From: JAFDZW01 sp035632315
Lineage (GTDB): Bacteria > Bacteroidota > Ignavibacteria > Palsa-1295
Reading direction: 5' to 3'
NCBI GenBank assembly: GCA_035632315.1
Contig: DASQGZ010000024.1
Location: 1-45,029, forward strand
Length of the DNA stretch: 45,029 nucleotides
The notes below the pieces were generated by a model. The model did no database searches and was not told where the DNA came from. It was given only the letters and a program-made list of their open reading frames with translations. The first letter of the stretch is position 1; each line of letters opens with the position of its first letter. The position numbers were made by a program, and so were the translations under genes. Below are positions 26,032 to 35,368 of the stretch, piece after piece.

Positions 26032-28046
26032 CGTTCAATGATAAATTGCGCTGACATCATAACGGAGCCTGCTGTCACTCGCACAAAATAAATTCCGGCA
26101 GGCAGCATTTCTATATCGTGTTCACTTGCGTTCGAGGAGTGAATATCACCATGCCAAATATCTCTTCTTGCACCAAGAACGTCGGTGATCTCGAAAGAAG
26201 CATTCGAGAGTTTGGCGGTGCTTTCGATCGTAATGCGATTCGATGCCGGGTTCGGCCGAATGGAAACAATAGGTATTTTCTCATTACGAACGAATGAAGC
26301 AATCAGCGCTACTCCGCAGCCGGCGGGTTCGGTGATCGTACTCGCTGCCATTGTCGCAGGCGCATATTCGCAGGGGGTAAGAGCATTTATGACGACAAGC
26401 GAATCGAACCACACATGTGCGTTCGAGCCTGAATCAATAAATACATTAACATCGGCAGTGCCGAGCAGGATGCCATCTGTCGCACCGGTGATGCTTATCT
26501 TCGAGCGGCCCTTCCATTGTTCGTTCGCTTTATCGAGCGCAATGCCCGTCATCGAGAATGAGCCGTCATATACAAGCGATGTGTCGTAGTGCACGACAAG
26601 TTCGATGTCGCGCTTCGAACCGAGGCCGTTCACAATGATCGGAATTTGCACCAGCCCGCCGATGGTGTCGGTGTGTTCGTCCGATGTTGCCAGCGCAAGC
26701 GGTCTCGGCGGCGTGATTGCGCCGACGAGATAAACAGTATCGGGCATGCCTCTCGATTTTGTAATAATAAGAATTGGGTTCGAGGCGAGCGTTTGCGACG
26801 GAGTGAACGTCACAATAAGAGAATCGTGCGTGACATTCGAAACACTGTAATGTCCATCGTTCGTCACGGCGCCTGTTGGGTCGGGCGGGTTACAGCCTGC
26901 ACGTTTGAAATAGAGCGTCCGCGAAAGTGATGAGTCGCAGATGGGAAGGCTGTCGCCAAGAAACAGTGTGTCGCTTGTCTCGGCTAAGATTCCATCCTGA
27001 TTTACTGAGATTGCGAGCGAATCGCCGCCGCTGTTGATCGTTTTCCAGACGGTGCCGTCAGAACTATCAACGGCAAAAATAATATTATCATTGACAGCAA
27101 TGACGAGCCGTGTATCCCAATACATTCCCGGACCGCCGATCGACTTCCACGTGCTGCCTTTATCGGTCGAACGAATGATACCGTCAGGTTCGGTTTGAGC
27201 AAAGATCGCATGCTCGGAATTGGTAATGCTGCTGCTGAAATAAAAGATCGGCCGTTGAAGCGTCCGCTTCCAACTTGCAGAGAGATCGTTCGAGACAAAA
27301 ATATCGGCGCCGCCGTCATTCGAAAAGATGCCGGCGTCGTTCATCAAATAAATTTGATTCGTGTCGCATTTATCGACGCAAAAAGTCCAACAATCAATAT
27401 TTGCCGTCGCCGGTGCGATACGCCAGGTGTTCGCATAATCGCTCGTGATCGCGAACTGATTTTGCAGTGCGCCGCCGGGTACTTCCGAAAGAATATAAGC
27501 AGTGCCGCCGCCAATCCATTTGCCATACGCTTTTGCAACACCTTGACCCATCGCCGTTTCTATCCACGTTGCACCGCCGTCGCGTGATACAAAGAGGCCG
27601 TAGCTCCCGACACTTGCCACCATTGTTTGCGAGGAATTCATATAGAATACAAAGCGCGCATCGTCGTTGAGCAGAGGGTGTGGTATCCCGGCTTGCGTCC
27701 AGTTCAATCCGCCGTCGATCGTAAAATAGACATAGCCATCATACGTTGCGACCATCCCGTGAAATTGATCGAAGAAATTAATATCATTCACGCGATCGTC
27801 GGGTCCTTGGGTGCTGAGTGTCGGCGGTGTTCGTTTCGTCCATGTCGCGCCGAGATCGGGAGACATCCACACGTCATAATTTCCTATCCAGAGAATTCCG
27901 TTCTGATAACAACACGCCCCGCCATTTTTGATAATCGGACCTAATAAGGCAGGAGCAACAGCTTTCCATTGTGCAGAAACATCCGCTGCTGCGAGGACGA
28001 TGAGCAACAGAATGAGATGATGAAGTTTCCAGAGGAGCGCTTTCAT
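26028..28046 (-). CDS. Secreted BNR/YCF48-type propeller protein with T9SS sorting domain
   Basis: 672 residues. Signal peptide, then a region (about 30-340) of BNR/sialidase-like repeats with the Asp-box pattern: SPDLGATWTKR, TIDGGLNWTQ, SRDGGATWIE, SNDLSASWKR and STDKGSTWKS. A beta-sandwich part follows (about 340-570), with a cohesin-like stretch (IELVVHYDTSLVYDGSF). The C-terminal sorting domain has SIRPNPASNRITIES, ITDVLGARR and LPAGIYFVRVTAG. No sialidase catalytic residues are evident, so the propeller probably serves binding. Translationally coupled to the FG-GAP-like gene downstream. Confidence 0.85.
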   Translation of the reverse strand: MKALLWKLHHLILLLIVLAAADVSAQWKAVAPALLGPIIKNGGACCYQNGILWIGNYDVWMSPDLGATWTKRTPPTLSTQGPDDRVNDINFFDQFHGMVATYDGYVYFTIDGGLNWTQAGIPHPLLNDDARFVFYMNSSQTMVASVGSYGLFVSRDGGATWIETAMGQGVAKAYGKWIGGGTAYILSEVPGGALQNQFAITSDYANTWRIAPATANIDCWTFCVDKCDTNQIYLMNDAGIFSNDGGADIFVSNDLSASWKRTLQRPIFYFSSSITNSEHAIFAQTEPDGIIRSTDKGSTWKSIGGPGMYWDTRLVIAVNDNIIFAVDSSDGTVWKTINSGGDSLAISVNQDGILAETSDTLFLGDSLPICDSSLSRTLYFKRAGCNPPDPTGAVTNDGHYSVSNVTHDSLIVTFTPSQTLASNPILIITKSRGMPDTVYLVGAITPPRPLALATSDEHTDTIGGLVQIPIIVNGLGSKRDIELVVHYDTSLVYDGSFSMTGIALDKANEQWKGRSKISITGATDGILLGTADVNVFIDSGSNAHVWFDSLVVINALTPCEYAPATMAASTITEPAGCGVALIASFVRNEKIPIVSIRPNPASNRITIESTAKLSNASFEITDVLGARRDIWHGDIHSSNASEHDIEMLPAGIYFVRVTAGSVMMSAQFIIER

Positions 28047-28231
28047 AAAAAAGAAAACACTTGTTTAGACTGAAGGTTACAAATATACGTAGAATTGTTG
28101 GCACGAAACCGTCCGTGAATATAGTGAACGGGCGGAAAAACATCCATAGAACCGCTCTGAACCTTCCTATGCAAAAAATTGCTTATTTTTAAACTTCTTT
28201 CATCACGATCTTTGATAAGGATACGACCAAT

Positions 28232-30319
28232 ATGAGTACACCGATCAGAAACATTGCGCTTGTCGGGCATGCCGCCAGCGGAAAGACGACGCTTGCCGAA
28301 GGCTTACTATTTGCCGCGGGGGCGATAAGCCGCCGCGGCAGCATTGCAGAAGGTTCGACCACCAGCGACTATCATCCCGACGAGATCGCGCGCAAGCACT
28401 CAATCAATTCGACACTGCTGAGTTTCAATTCCGGCGGCATTAAATTAAATCTGCTCGATACGCCGGGCTATTCGGATTTTACGGGCGAAGTTCGTTCTGC
28501 ATTGCACGTTGCCGATACGGCGCTGATCTGTGTCAGTGCTGTCGGGGGCGTCGAGATCGGAACCGACCTCGCATGGGATTTTTGTACACACGACGAAAAC
28601 TCGGTGATCTTCGTGATGAACAAACTTGACTCGCCGGAAGCACACTGGGATAATCTGATCGAAGAAATGAAGCATCATTTCGGGCATGAAGTTGTCGTCG
28701 CTCAATTCCCGTATAAGACCGGATCGGGATTCAATAAGATCATCGACCTGATGAAGATGAAAATGCTCACGTTCAAAACCGACGGCTCGGGTACCTACAC
28801 CGAAGAAGATATTCCGGACGATGTCCGCGATAAAGCAGAGCAGCTCCATAAAGAGCTCGTCGAGATCGTCGCCGAAAGCGATGACAAATTGATGGACGAA
28901 TTTTTTGCGAATGACGGCATTCTCAGCGAAGAACATTTCTCCGGTGGCATTCACGAATCGCTTGCGCACCGAAAATTATTTCCGATCATTTGCGCATCCG
29001 GCGACAGTAATATCGGCACCAGACGCGTGCTCGAATTTCTTGTTGCCAATGCGCCCGCTCCCGAAGATCATGTTGCCGATAAAATGGGTATTAATCCGGA
29101 ATCGAAAAAGCAAGTAAATCTCGGCTCCGCCCCCAAAGATGCAACAACTATTTTTACGTTCAAGACGGTCAGCGAAGCCCATCTCGGCGATCTATCGTTC
29201 TTCAGGATCTACCACGGTGATGTGCATCACGGTCAGGATCTTATTAATGAAGCCAACGGCAAGACCGAACGTGTGATGCAGATCTATACGATCTGCGGAA
29301 AAAATCGCAAGGAAGTGCAGGAAGTTAAGAACGGCGATATTGCAGCGGCAGTCAAACTCAAAGACACGCACACGAATAATACACTTTCATCGAGAAATTT
29401 CCCGATCATCTTAAATAAGATCGAATTCCCGCCGTCGGTCATCACAAATGCCGTTCGAACAAAAAATAAAGGCGATGAAGAAAAGCTCGCGAACGGGCTT
29501 CACTCGCTTCATGAAGAAGATCCGAGCTTTATCGTTCGCCAAGATCCCGAACTTGGGCAGACGCTCATCGAAGGACAAGGCGAACTTCATCTCGATATTG
29601 CGATCAAACGCTTAAAAGAGCGCTACAAGATCGACGTTGAGATCATTGAGCCGAAAATTCCATTTCGCGAAACCATCCGTGGCAATGCTGATACACGCTA
29701 TCGCCATAGAAAACAATCCGGTGGTGCAGGACAATTCGGTGAGGTTGCCATTAAACTTGCCCCGAAGCACCGCGGCGAAGGTTACGAGTTCGTCGATGCG
29801 ATCGTTGGCGGTGTCATATCCAATAGGTTTATACCGGCTGTCGATAAAGGCATTCATGACTTGCTCGTGCGCGGACCGCTTGCCGGCTGCCCGGTGATCG
29901 ACGTGAAAGTAACATTGTACGACGGTAAAGAACATCCTGTCGATTCCAATGAGAACGCGTTCAAAACTGCCGGACGCATCGCATTCAAAGAAGCGTTCTT
30001 GCAAGCAAAGCCGGTACTGCTCGAACCGATCTACGATCTAGAAGTGACTGTCCCGGAAGATTATATGGGCGATGTGCTCGGTGATATTTCTTCACGGCGT
30101 GGCAAAGTTCAGGGTATGGATACTAAGGGATCGTTTCAAGTGATCAGAGCACAGGTTCCGCTTGCGGAATTGCATCATTACTCGACGAGGCTTCGTTCGC
30201 TCACGCAAGGCAAAGGCTCTCATAAGCAAACGTTCAGCCACTACGAAGAAGCGCCGCACGAGTTCGCAACGAAAGTGATCTCGTCGTATGCGCAGCATCA
30301 CACCGCGGAGGAAGAATAA
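28232..30319 (+). CDS. Elongation factor G-like GTPase (EF-G-2 type)
   Basis: 695 residues with all five EF-G domains. G1 is GHAASGKTT, G3 is DTPGYSDF, G4 is NKLD, G5 CASGDS. Domain IV (RKQSGGAGQFGEVAIKL) and domain V (PEDYMGDVLGDISSRRGKVQGM) are present. The catalytic His of canonical EF-G (DTPGH) is Tyr80 here and the switch I element reads ARKHSINSTL; both are features of the EF-G-2/EF-G-like branch seen in Thermus and others. It is therefore a paralogue, not the main translocase. An AAGGA lies before the ATG. Exact role in translation or ribosome recycling is unsettled in the family. Confidence 0.9.
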   Translation: MSTPIRNIALVGHAASGKTTLAEGLLFAAGAISRRGSIAEGSTTSDYHPDEIARKHSINSTLLSFNSGGIKLNLLDTPGYSDFTGEVRSALHVADTALICVSAVGGVEIGTDLAWDFCTHDENSVIFVMNKLDSPEAHWDNLIEEMKHHFGHEVVVAQFPYKTGSGFNKIIDLMKMKMLTFKTDGSGTYTEEDIPDDVRDKAEQLHKELVEIVAESDDKLMDEFFANDGILSEEHFSGGIHESLAHRKLFPIICASGDSNIGTRRVLEFLVANAPAPEDHVADKMGINPESKKQVNLGSAPKDATTIFTFKTVSEAHLGDLSFFRIYHGDVHHGQDLINEANGKTERVMQIYTICGKNRKEVQEVKNGDIAAAVKLKDTHTNNTLSSRNFPIILNKIEFPPSVITNAVRTKNKGDEEKLANGLHSLHEEDPSFIVRQDPELGQTLIEGQGELHLDIAIKRLKERYKIDVEIIEPKIPFRETIRGNADTRYRHRKQSGGAGQFGEVAIKLAPKHRGEGYEFVDAIVGGVISNRFIPAVDKGIHDLLVRGPLAGCPVIDVKVTLYDGKEHPVDSNENAFKTAGRIAFKEAFLQAKPVLLEPIYDLEVTVPEDYMGDVLGDISSRRGKVQGMDTKGSFQVIRAQVPLAELHHYSTRLRSLTQGKGSHKQTFSHYEEAPHEFATKVISSYAQHHTAEEE

Positions 30320-30356
30320 AAAATGAAGAAAGTAAAATTAAAAATGTAAAATTATG

Positions 30357-30380
30357 AGCGCGGACACAGTTCGCGCTTTT
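30357..30380 (+). terminator. Intrinsic terminator of the EF-G-like gene
   Basis: Stem AGCGCGGAC / GTTCGCGCT (one G-U pair) with triloop ACA, followed by TTTTATATA. It lies 37 bases after the stop codon and before gpsA. Confidence 0.75.
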
Positions 30381-30435
30381 TATATATACCTAAATCATAA
30401 CAACCCGTTATACGCATTTCGTGTTTTGCCCGACA

Positions 30436-31431
30436 ATGAATATTACTGTTATCGGCTCCGGCGGCTGGGGAACGACACTTGCGATCGTTGCGAACGAACG
30501 CGGACATCGTGTTACACTATGGTCGCGCCGAGCCGAGCGTGCGAAAGAGATCAACGATCTGAAAGAAAATATCCCTTATTTACCGGGGATCGCGATCCCG
30601 ACCTCTATTAATATTACAAGCAACGATGAAGCAATTCGCGGTTCAGATATATATATTATTGCCGTTCCGTCCCAAACACTCCGCGAAGTTATATCCCATT
30701 TAAAGCCCAATTTAAATTCCCAAGCGATATTCGTCACCGCTTCGAAAGGAATCGAACGTCATTCGCTCAAACGAATGACAGAAATTTTGAATGAGATACT
30801 TGATGCACCGTGGGAAAGACTCGTTGCACTCAGCGGCCCGAGTCATGCTGAGGAAGTCGCTCGCAAAATTCCGACGGTTCTTGTTGCTGCATCTGCGTCA
30901 AACGAAACTGCTCGCATCGTTCAAGAAGCGTTGCTTCTGCCATATTTACGAATTTATACATCGAACGATGTTGTCGGCGTCGAACTTTCCGGCGCGTTAA
31001 AAAACGTTATTGCCATCTGCGCCGGCATTCTCGACGGCGAAGGCTTCGGCGATAACACGGTCGCCGCGTTGGTTACACGCGGGCTGGCAGAAATGCGCCG
31101 TCTCGGCGTTGCGCTCGGAGCCGATGAACAGACGTTCTCCGGTGTTGCGGGGCTGGGCGATCTTGTCGTGACGTGCCTTTCGAAACACTCGCGCAACTTG
31201 CGAGTCGGAATCGGGATCGGGCAAGGCAGATCGCTTGATGACATACTTTCGTCGATGTCGATGATCGCCGAGGGTGTCTGGACAACCGAGTCGGCAAAAG
31301 AACTTGCTGCAAAACAAAACATAGAAATGCCGATCGTCGAAGCTATCTACAAAATTTTGTTCGAACACAAAAATTACCGTGAAGCGACAACTGAATTAAT
31401 GACCAGAGAGACGAAAGACGAGCGCTGGTAA
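30436..31431 (+). CDS. gpsA: NAD(P)H-dependent glycerol-3-phosphate dehydrogenase
   Basis: 331 residues from the ATG at 30436; the upstream GTG extension is rejected because MNITVIGSGGWGTTLA is the canonical beginning with the Rossmann motif. It makes sn-glycerol 3-phosphate from dihydroxyacetone phosphate for phospholipid synthesis. Other hallmarks: FVTASKGIE, LSGPSHAEEVA, the catalytic lysine in ELSGALKNVIAI, FSGVAGLGDLVVTC and the C-terminal helix with MPIVEAIYKIL. All are intact; cytoplasmic; single-copy housekeeping gene by context. Confidence 0.96.
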   Translation: MNITVIGSGGWGTTLAIVANERGHRVTLWSRRAERAKEINDLKENIPYLPGIAIPTSINITSNDEAIRGSDIYIIAVPSQTLREVISHLKPNLNSQAIFVTASKGIERHSLKRMTEILNEILDAPWERLVALSGPSHAEEVARKIPTVLVAASASNETARIVQEALLLPYLRIYTSNDVVGVELSGALKNVIAICAGILDGEGFGDNTVAALVTRGLAEMRRLGVALGADEQTFSGVAGLGDLVVTCLSKHSRNLRVGIGIGQGRSLDDILSSMSMIAEGVWTTESAKELAAKQNIEMPIVEAIYKILFEHKNYREATTELMTRETKDERW

Positions 31432-31477
31432 CTTTCACCGGTTTTGTGGGTTCATACATTTAGAATATTATACGCTG

Positions 31478-32926
31478 ATGAAACGAACACCATATTTATT
31501 TATAATTCTCTTACTGATCTTTGCACCCTTTTCGGTGAATGCAAAACAATGGAATGTCGGTCCCGGGCTGCCATACACTGCGCCGAGTAAAGTGATGGGC
31601 TTAGTGCAGACGGGTGATACAGTGGTTATTCAATCCGGTTTATATTCAGGCGATGTCGGCTTTTGGACGAAAGACAGCCTTGTCATTTATTGCCCGAATG
31701 GCTTTGCGCACCTCGATGCAAACGGGAAAAATGCCGGCGGCAAAGGAATCTGGGTCGTTGACGGAAATCATACGAAGATCATCAACATCGAGTTTTCCGG
31801 AGTGACCGTACCCGATCAAAACGGCGCCGGTATCAGACTCGAAGGTGTCGGGCTTGAACTGCGCCATTGTTATTTTCACGATAACGACGAAGGCGTGCTT
31901 GCCGGAGATGATCCGGGACACGATTCGAGCGATGTCCTCTTCGAAGCCTGCGAGTTTGATCATAACGGCTTCGGCGATGGCTATTCACATAATATGTACA
32001 TCAATCATCTTCGCAGTTTTGCTGTCAGGTTTTGTTATATTCATCGTGCAAAGGTCGGGCACAACATCAAGAGCCGCGCACTGAATACCTATATTATGTA
32101 TAATCGCATTATGGATGAAGCCGATGGTACTGCCAGCTATACGATCGACCTTCCGAACGGCGGCAATGCATACATCATCGGCAACTCAATTCAAAAAGGC
32201 CCGCTCGCGCAGAATCATCCCATTATCACGTTCGGAGAAGAAGGTCTCAGCAATCCGGCGAAGCAATTGTATGTTGTGAATAATACGATTGTGTCTGAGA
32301 ACCCAAAAGCAGTTTATATTTCTCTTCCGAGTGGTTTCGATTCTGCATTTGCATACAATAATTTATATTATGGTAGCGGTACACTCTACGGGGGCTATGT
32401 CTATACAAATGCGAATGTTGTTGCCAATAGCATGAGCGGTTATCTTTTAACTTGGCACTTCTTTGATACATCAGCTTATGATTTTCGAGTGACAATGACA
32501 GGTTACCCTGCTTTATCCGGCAAAGATCCTGGGAGTGTCAACGGATTTTCTTTAAGCCCAACAATGCAGTATGTACATCCTGTTGACAGCATAGTTAGAA
32601 ACAATACTTGGGGTTATGTCGGCGCATTTGATTGGGTACTGCTGGGCGTTAGTTTGCCTTTCCAAAGTAATCCGATATTGTGCAATTATCCAAATCCATT
32701 CACTTCAACTACAACTATACATGTTCGAGAAGAGGGAGCGGCTGGGAAACTTCTTAACCTTACTATCTACGATATTTCCGGCAAACAATGTTCGCAGCTG
32801 AACATTTTTCCGACTAATAAAGAGGTTATATTCGAACGAGGCAATTTGCAATCGGGTATTTATACTTATATTATCAATACTGAGCTAGGAAAAAGTGTAG
32901 GCACCGGCAAGTTCATCATCGAATAA
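31478..32926 (+). CDS. Secreted right-handed beta-helix protein with T9SS sorting domain
   Basis: 482 residues. Signal peptide MKRTPYLFIILLLIFAPFSVNA. Residues about 50-330 show the repeated short-strand pattern of parallel beta-helix (pectin-lyase-like) proteins: IQSGLYSGDVGFW, GAGIRLEGVGLELRHCYFHD, NDEGVLAGDD and AYIIGNSIQKG. No pectate-lyase calcium or catalytic set can be pointed out, so a polysaccharide target is only suggested. The C-terminal sorting domain has NYPNPFTSTTTIHV, IYDISGKQC and LQSGIYTYIINTE. The second half of the gene is AT-richer than the first. Confidence 0.85.
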   Translation: MKRTPYLFIILLLIFAPFSVNAKQWNVGPGLPYTAPSKVMGLVQTGDTVVIQSGLYSGDVGFWTKDSLVIYCPNGFAHLDANGKNAGGKGIWVVDGNHTKIINIEFSGVTVPDQNGAGIRLEGVGLELRHCYFHDNDEGVLAGDDPGHDSSDVLFEACEFDHNGFGDGYSHNMYINHLRSFAVRFCYIHRAKVGHNIKSRALNTYIMYNRIMDEADGTASYTIDLPNGGNAYIIGNSIQKGPLAQNHPIITFGEEGLSNPAKQLYVVNNTIVSENPKAVYISLPSGFDSAFAYNNLYYGSGTLYGGYVYTNANVVANSMSGYLLTWHFFDTSAYDFRVTMTGYPALSGKDPGSVNGFSLSPTMQYVHPVDSIVRNNTWGYVGAFDWVLLGVSLPFQSNPILCNYPNPFTSTTTIHVREEGAAGKLLNLTIYDISGKQCSQLNIFPTNKEVIFERGNLQSGIYTYIINTELGKSVGTGKFIIE

Positions 32927-32988
32927 ACTCATCGGGTGCACCAAACGAAGCGCCCTCCTGTTCTAAGCGCGCAATATCCGACACAGCA

Positions 32989-33417
32989 TTGAATACCGAT
33001 AAAATATATAGTAACGCAGAACAGAACGAGATCGAATCGCTGGCAAAAGCGTATGTGCTCGGCGATCTTGTCGAAGGTGATCAGGAATATATTCGGTTCG
33101 AATCATTACTCGATGCACGCGATCCCGTCTTGATGAAGTCGCTTGAATCATTGTTCGAGCGCTCGGTTGCGCTTGGCGCGGCGGTGCAATACGGCAGTAC
33201 AGGAGAAACCGCACCAAACCCCCTTCAACAAAAACTTCGCTCGAAGAACAGGCTGCTAGTTATTATCAGTGTTGTTGCCGGTTTGCTTATTTGTTTGCTG
33301 CTCGCGTTGAACGTCATGAACTCGGCGAAGCTCGACCGCTCGAAAGATCTGATGAAAGCGCTGTTGACGAAATACGATTCACTTTCACGGGCCGGGCAAA
33401 ACCTTCCGCTGAAATAG
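32989..33417 (+). CDS. Single-pass membrane protein with anti-sigma-like N-terminus
   Basis: 142 residues starting at TTG; no ATG is available in frame upstream. The N-terminal part (LAKAYVLGDLVEGDQEYIRF, then ESLL) resembles the N-terminal helices of RskA-type anti-sigma factors. One membrane helix spans about residues 89-108 (LLVIISVVAGLLICLLLALN) and a short 30-residue tail follows. There is no zinc-binding HxxxCxxC motif and no sigma factor gene next to it, so the anti-sigma call is tentative. It might be an envelope regulator with a distant partner. Confidence 0.6.
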   Translation: MNTDKIYSNAEQNEIESLAKAYVLGDLVEGDQEYIRFESLLDARDPVLMKSLESLFERSVALGAAVQYGSTGETAPNPLQQKLRSKNRLLVIISVVAGLLICLLLALNVMNSAKLDRSKDLMKALLTKYDSLSRAGQNLPLK

Positions 33418-33470
33418 AAAATCATTTTCTCGGTTTTGCGTTATACGTCTAAAGACGTGGAAATTCCGAA

Positions 33471-33827
33471 ATGAACGTAGAACAATTGCGCGAGTATTGC
33501 CTCTCGCTTCCGCACGCAACGGAAGATATCAAGTGGGGCAACGATCTGTGTTTTTGCATCGGCGAAAAAATGTTCGCGACCGCTAGCCTCAACCCTGCCA
33601 GCGGTTTTTCCTGTTCGTTCAAATGTTCACCGGAAAAATTCCGCCAGCTTATCGAACGTGACGGTATTACATCTGCCCCCTACACCGGTCGGTTCGGATG
33701 GGTCTGTGTTCGCAAACGCGCAGCGCTTTCCGAAGCAGAGCTTCGAGCGCTCATCAAAGAATCCTACGACGCGATTCTGCAAAATCTTTCGGCAAAAGTT
33801 CGCAAAGAATTAAAAGCTCACGCCTAA
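33471..33827 (+). CDS. MmcQ/YjbR-family protein
   Basis: 118 residues, the usual length. Family signatures: N-terminal helix MNVEQLREYCLSLPHATED, IKWGNDLCFCIGEKMFA, SFKCSPEKFRQLIER, and TSAPYTGRFGWVCV, then a C-terminal helix with ESYDAILQNL. The fold is CyaY-like and is called DNA-binding on structural grounds; the cell role is not known. It ends two bases before the 5'-nucleotidase gene, so the two are probably co-transcribed. Confidence 0.9.
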   Translation: MNVEQLREYCLSLPHATEDIKWGNDLCFCIGEKMFATASLNPASGFSCSFKCSPEKFRQLIERDGITSAPYTGRFGWVCVRKRAALSEAELRALIKESYDAILQNLSAKVRKELKAHA

Positions 33828-33829
33828 CG

Positions 33830-35332
33830 ATGCTCACGCTCCGCAGAACGATCGTTGTATTCTTACTCATCGTTCCTGTTGCAGCGTTCGCGAAACACAC
33901 GCGGCTGAAAATCATCCATTGGAATGATTTTCATGCGCAGAACGAGCCATATTCCATTCGCAGTGGAAACAAAGTCGAACAAATCGGCGGGTTCGCATAT
34001 TTCAAGTCTGTTATTGATTCTCTGCGGCGCGTCGCCGTTGCAACAGACGATGCATGCCTTGCCCTCGACGGCGGCGATGAATTTCAGGGCACGATCATCA
34101 GTTCGCTGACCAAAGGAAAGTCGCAATATGAATTACTGAACACTCTGCATCCCGATGCCGTCACGCTCGGCAATCATGAATTCGATTACGGATGGAAAAA
34201 CCTCAAAAAATTACTCGCCTCGACTGCCCGATTTCCTGTGGTCAACGCAAATATTGCTGACCAAAGCGACAGGCATATTGCAAAACCGTATACCATCCTC
34301 CGTCGAAACGGAATGCGCATTGCTATTATTGGGCTGACGACGCAATCACTTCGGACAAACTCGCTCCCAAGCAGTATAAAGGGGTTGAAAATAAAAAATT
34401 ATGGCGATGTTTTGCCGGAATTGCTTCACGAGCTTAAAAAGAAAAAACCGACACTTATTATGCTCTTGACGCACGTCGGAGTTGAAGAAGACGAGCGGCT
34501 TGCAAAAGAATATCCGGAGATAAATGTCATCGTCGGTGGTCACTCGCATACACCATTATTTTCGCCGCGCCGCATCGGAAGAACAGTGATCGTGCAGGCA
34601 GGGTCGAAAGGCCGTTATGTCGGCGAACTCGATCTTGATGTTGATACCGACGGCGATTCGCTCGTCAGCTCAAATGGAAGATTGGTCGAAATAGTCACGG
34701 AACATATTACCCCCGACCCCGAGGCAGCGAACATTGTCTCATCGCTTCTTAAAAAAGTAAATGAGAAGTACCGTGTGCAGATCGGATCGTTAGAAAAAGA
34801 TTGGAAAAATGGCCGCGAGTATAACGGCAACCTTCCCACATTCGAAGCGGAAGCATTTCGCAGCGAGCTTGCAGCCGATATCGGCTGCATCAATCACGGC
34901 GGCTTGAGGAAATCACTTATTGCCGGACCGATCATGATGAAAGATATTTATGAGATCAACCCCTTTCAAAACGAGATGTACTCGGTTGAAGTAACCGGAT
35001 CGGCATTAGAAACGATGCTGACATATATGCTTTCCGGAAAAGCCTCCGAATCCTGCGAGTTTGCAGGGATCGATGTTGTATACAATGCTGCTCAACAAAA
35101 GATCATCTCCTTATCAATAAGCCGTCAGGCCGTCGATCCTTCAAAGAAGTACCGCATCGTAATGAATGAATTTATCCAGACACATTTAAAAGGCATGTTT
35201 GGACTTGATGAGAGTCAATACTCATCACATCCGCTTTCTGTCGTCGATACCGATCTTATCGTCAATGCTGTCAAGAGAATAGGTACGGTCAGCGGCGAAG
35301 CGATCCCGTGGCTCGACATCAACGGCAAATGA
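33830..35332 (+). CDS. Exported 5'-nucleotidase / metallophosphatase (UshA family)
   Basis: 500 residues from the ATG at 33830, which opens a signal peptide (MLTLRRTIVVFLLIVPVAAFA); the frame extends upstream inside the YjbR gene but that part is not coding. Metal-binding motifs: IIHWNDFHAQ, LALDGGDEFQGT, TLGNHEFDYG, VGGHSHTPL. The C-terminal 5_nucleotid_C domain begins near residue 310 (GREYNGNLPTFEAEAF, then GCINHGGLRKSL and NPFQNEMYSVEVTG). It hydrolyses nucleoside phosphates or UDP-sugars outside the cytoplasm. The second motif residue is Ala (DFHA) where many have Gly. No T9SS tail. Confidence 0.92.
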   Translation: MLTLRRTIVVFLLIVPVAAFAKHTRLKIIHWNDFHAQNEPYSIRSGNKVEQIGGFAYFKSVIDSLRRVAVATDDACLALDGGDEFQGTIISSLTKGKSQYELLNTLHPDAVTLGNHEFDYGWKNLKKLLASTARFPVVNANIADQSDRHIAKPYTILRRNGMRIAIIGLTTQSLRTNSLPSSIKGLKIKNYGDVLPELLHELKKKKPTLIMLLTHVGVEEDERLAKEYPEINVIVGGHSHTPLFSPRRIGRTVIVQAGSKGRYVGELDLDVDTDGDSLVSSNGRLVEIVTEHITPDPEAANIVSSLLKKVNEKYRVQIGSLEKDWKNGREYNGNLPTFEAEAFRSELAADIGCINHGGLRKSLIAGPIMMKDIYEINPFQNEMYSVEVTGSALETMLTYMLSGKASESCEFAGIDVVYNAAQQKIISLSISRQAVDPSKKYRIVMNEFIQTHLKGMFGLDESQYSSHPLSVVDTDLIVNAVKRIGTVSGEAIPWLDINGK

Positions 35333-35368
35333 TTTCCGTGATATTCTGTTACAAAACGGAATAATCCT

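Noticed and set aside
33446..33461. Small inverted repeat ACGTC-TAAA-GACGT before the YjbR gene as an operator
   Set aside because: Only five base pairs and no second copy; expected by chance in this length of sequence.
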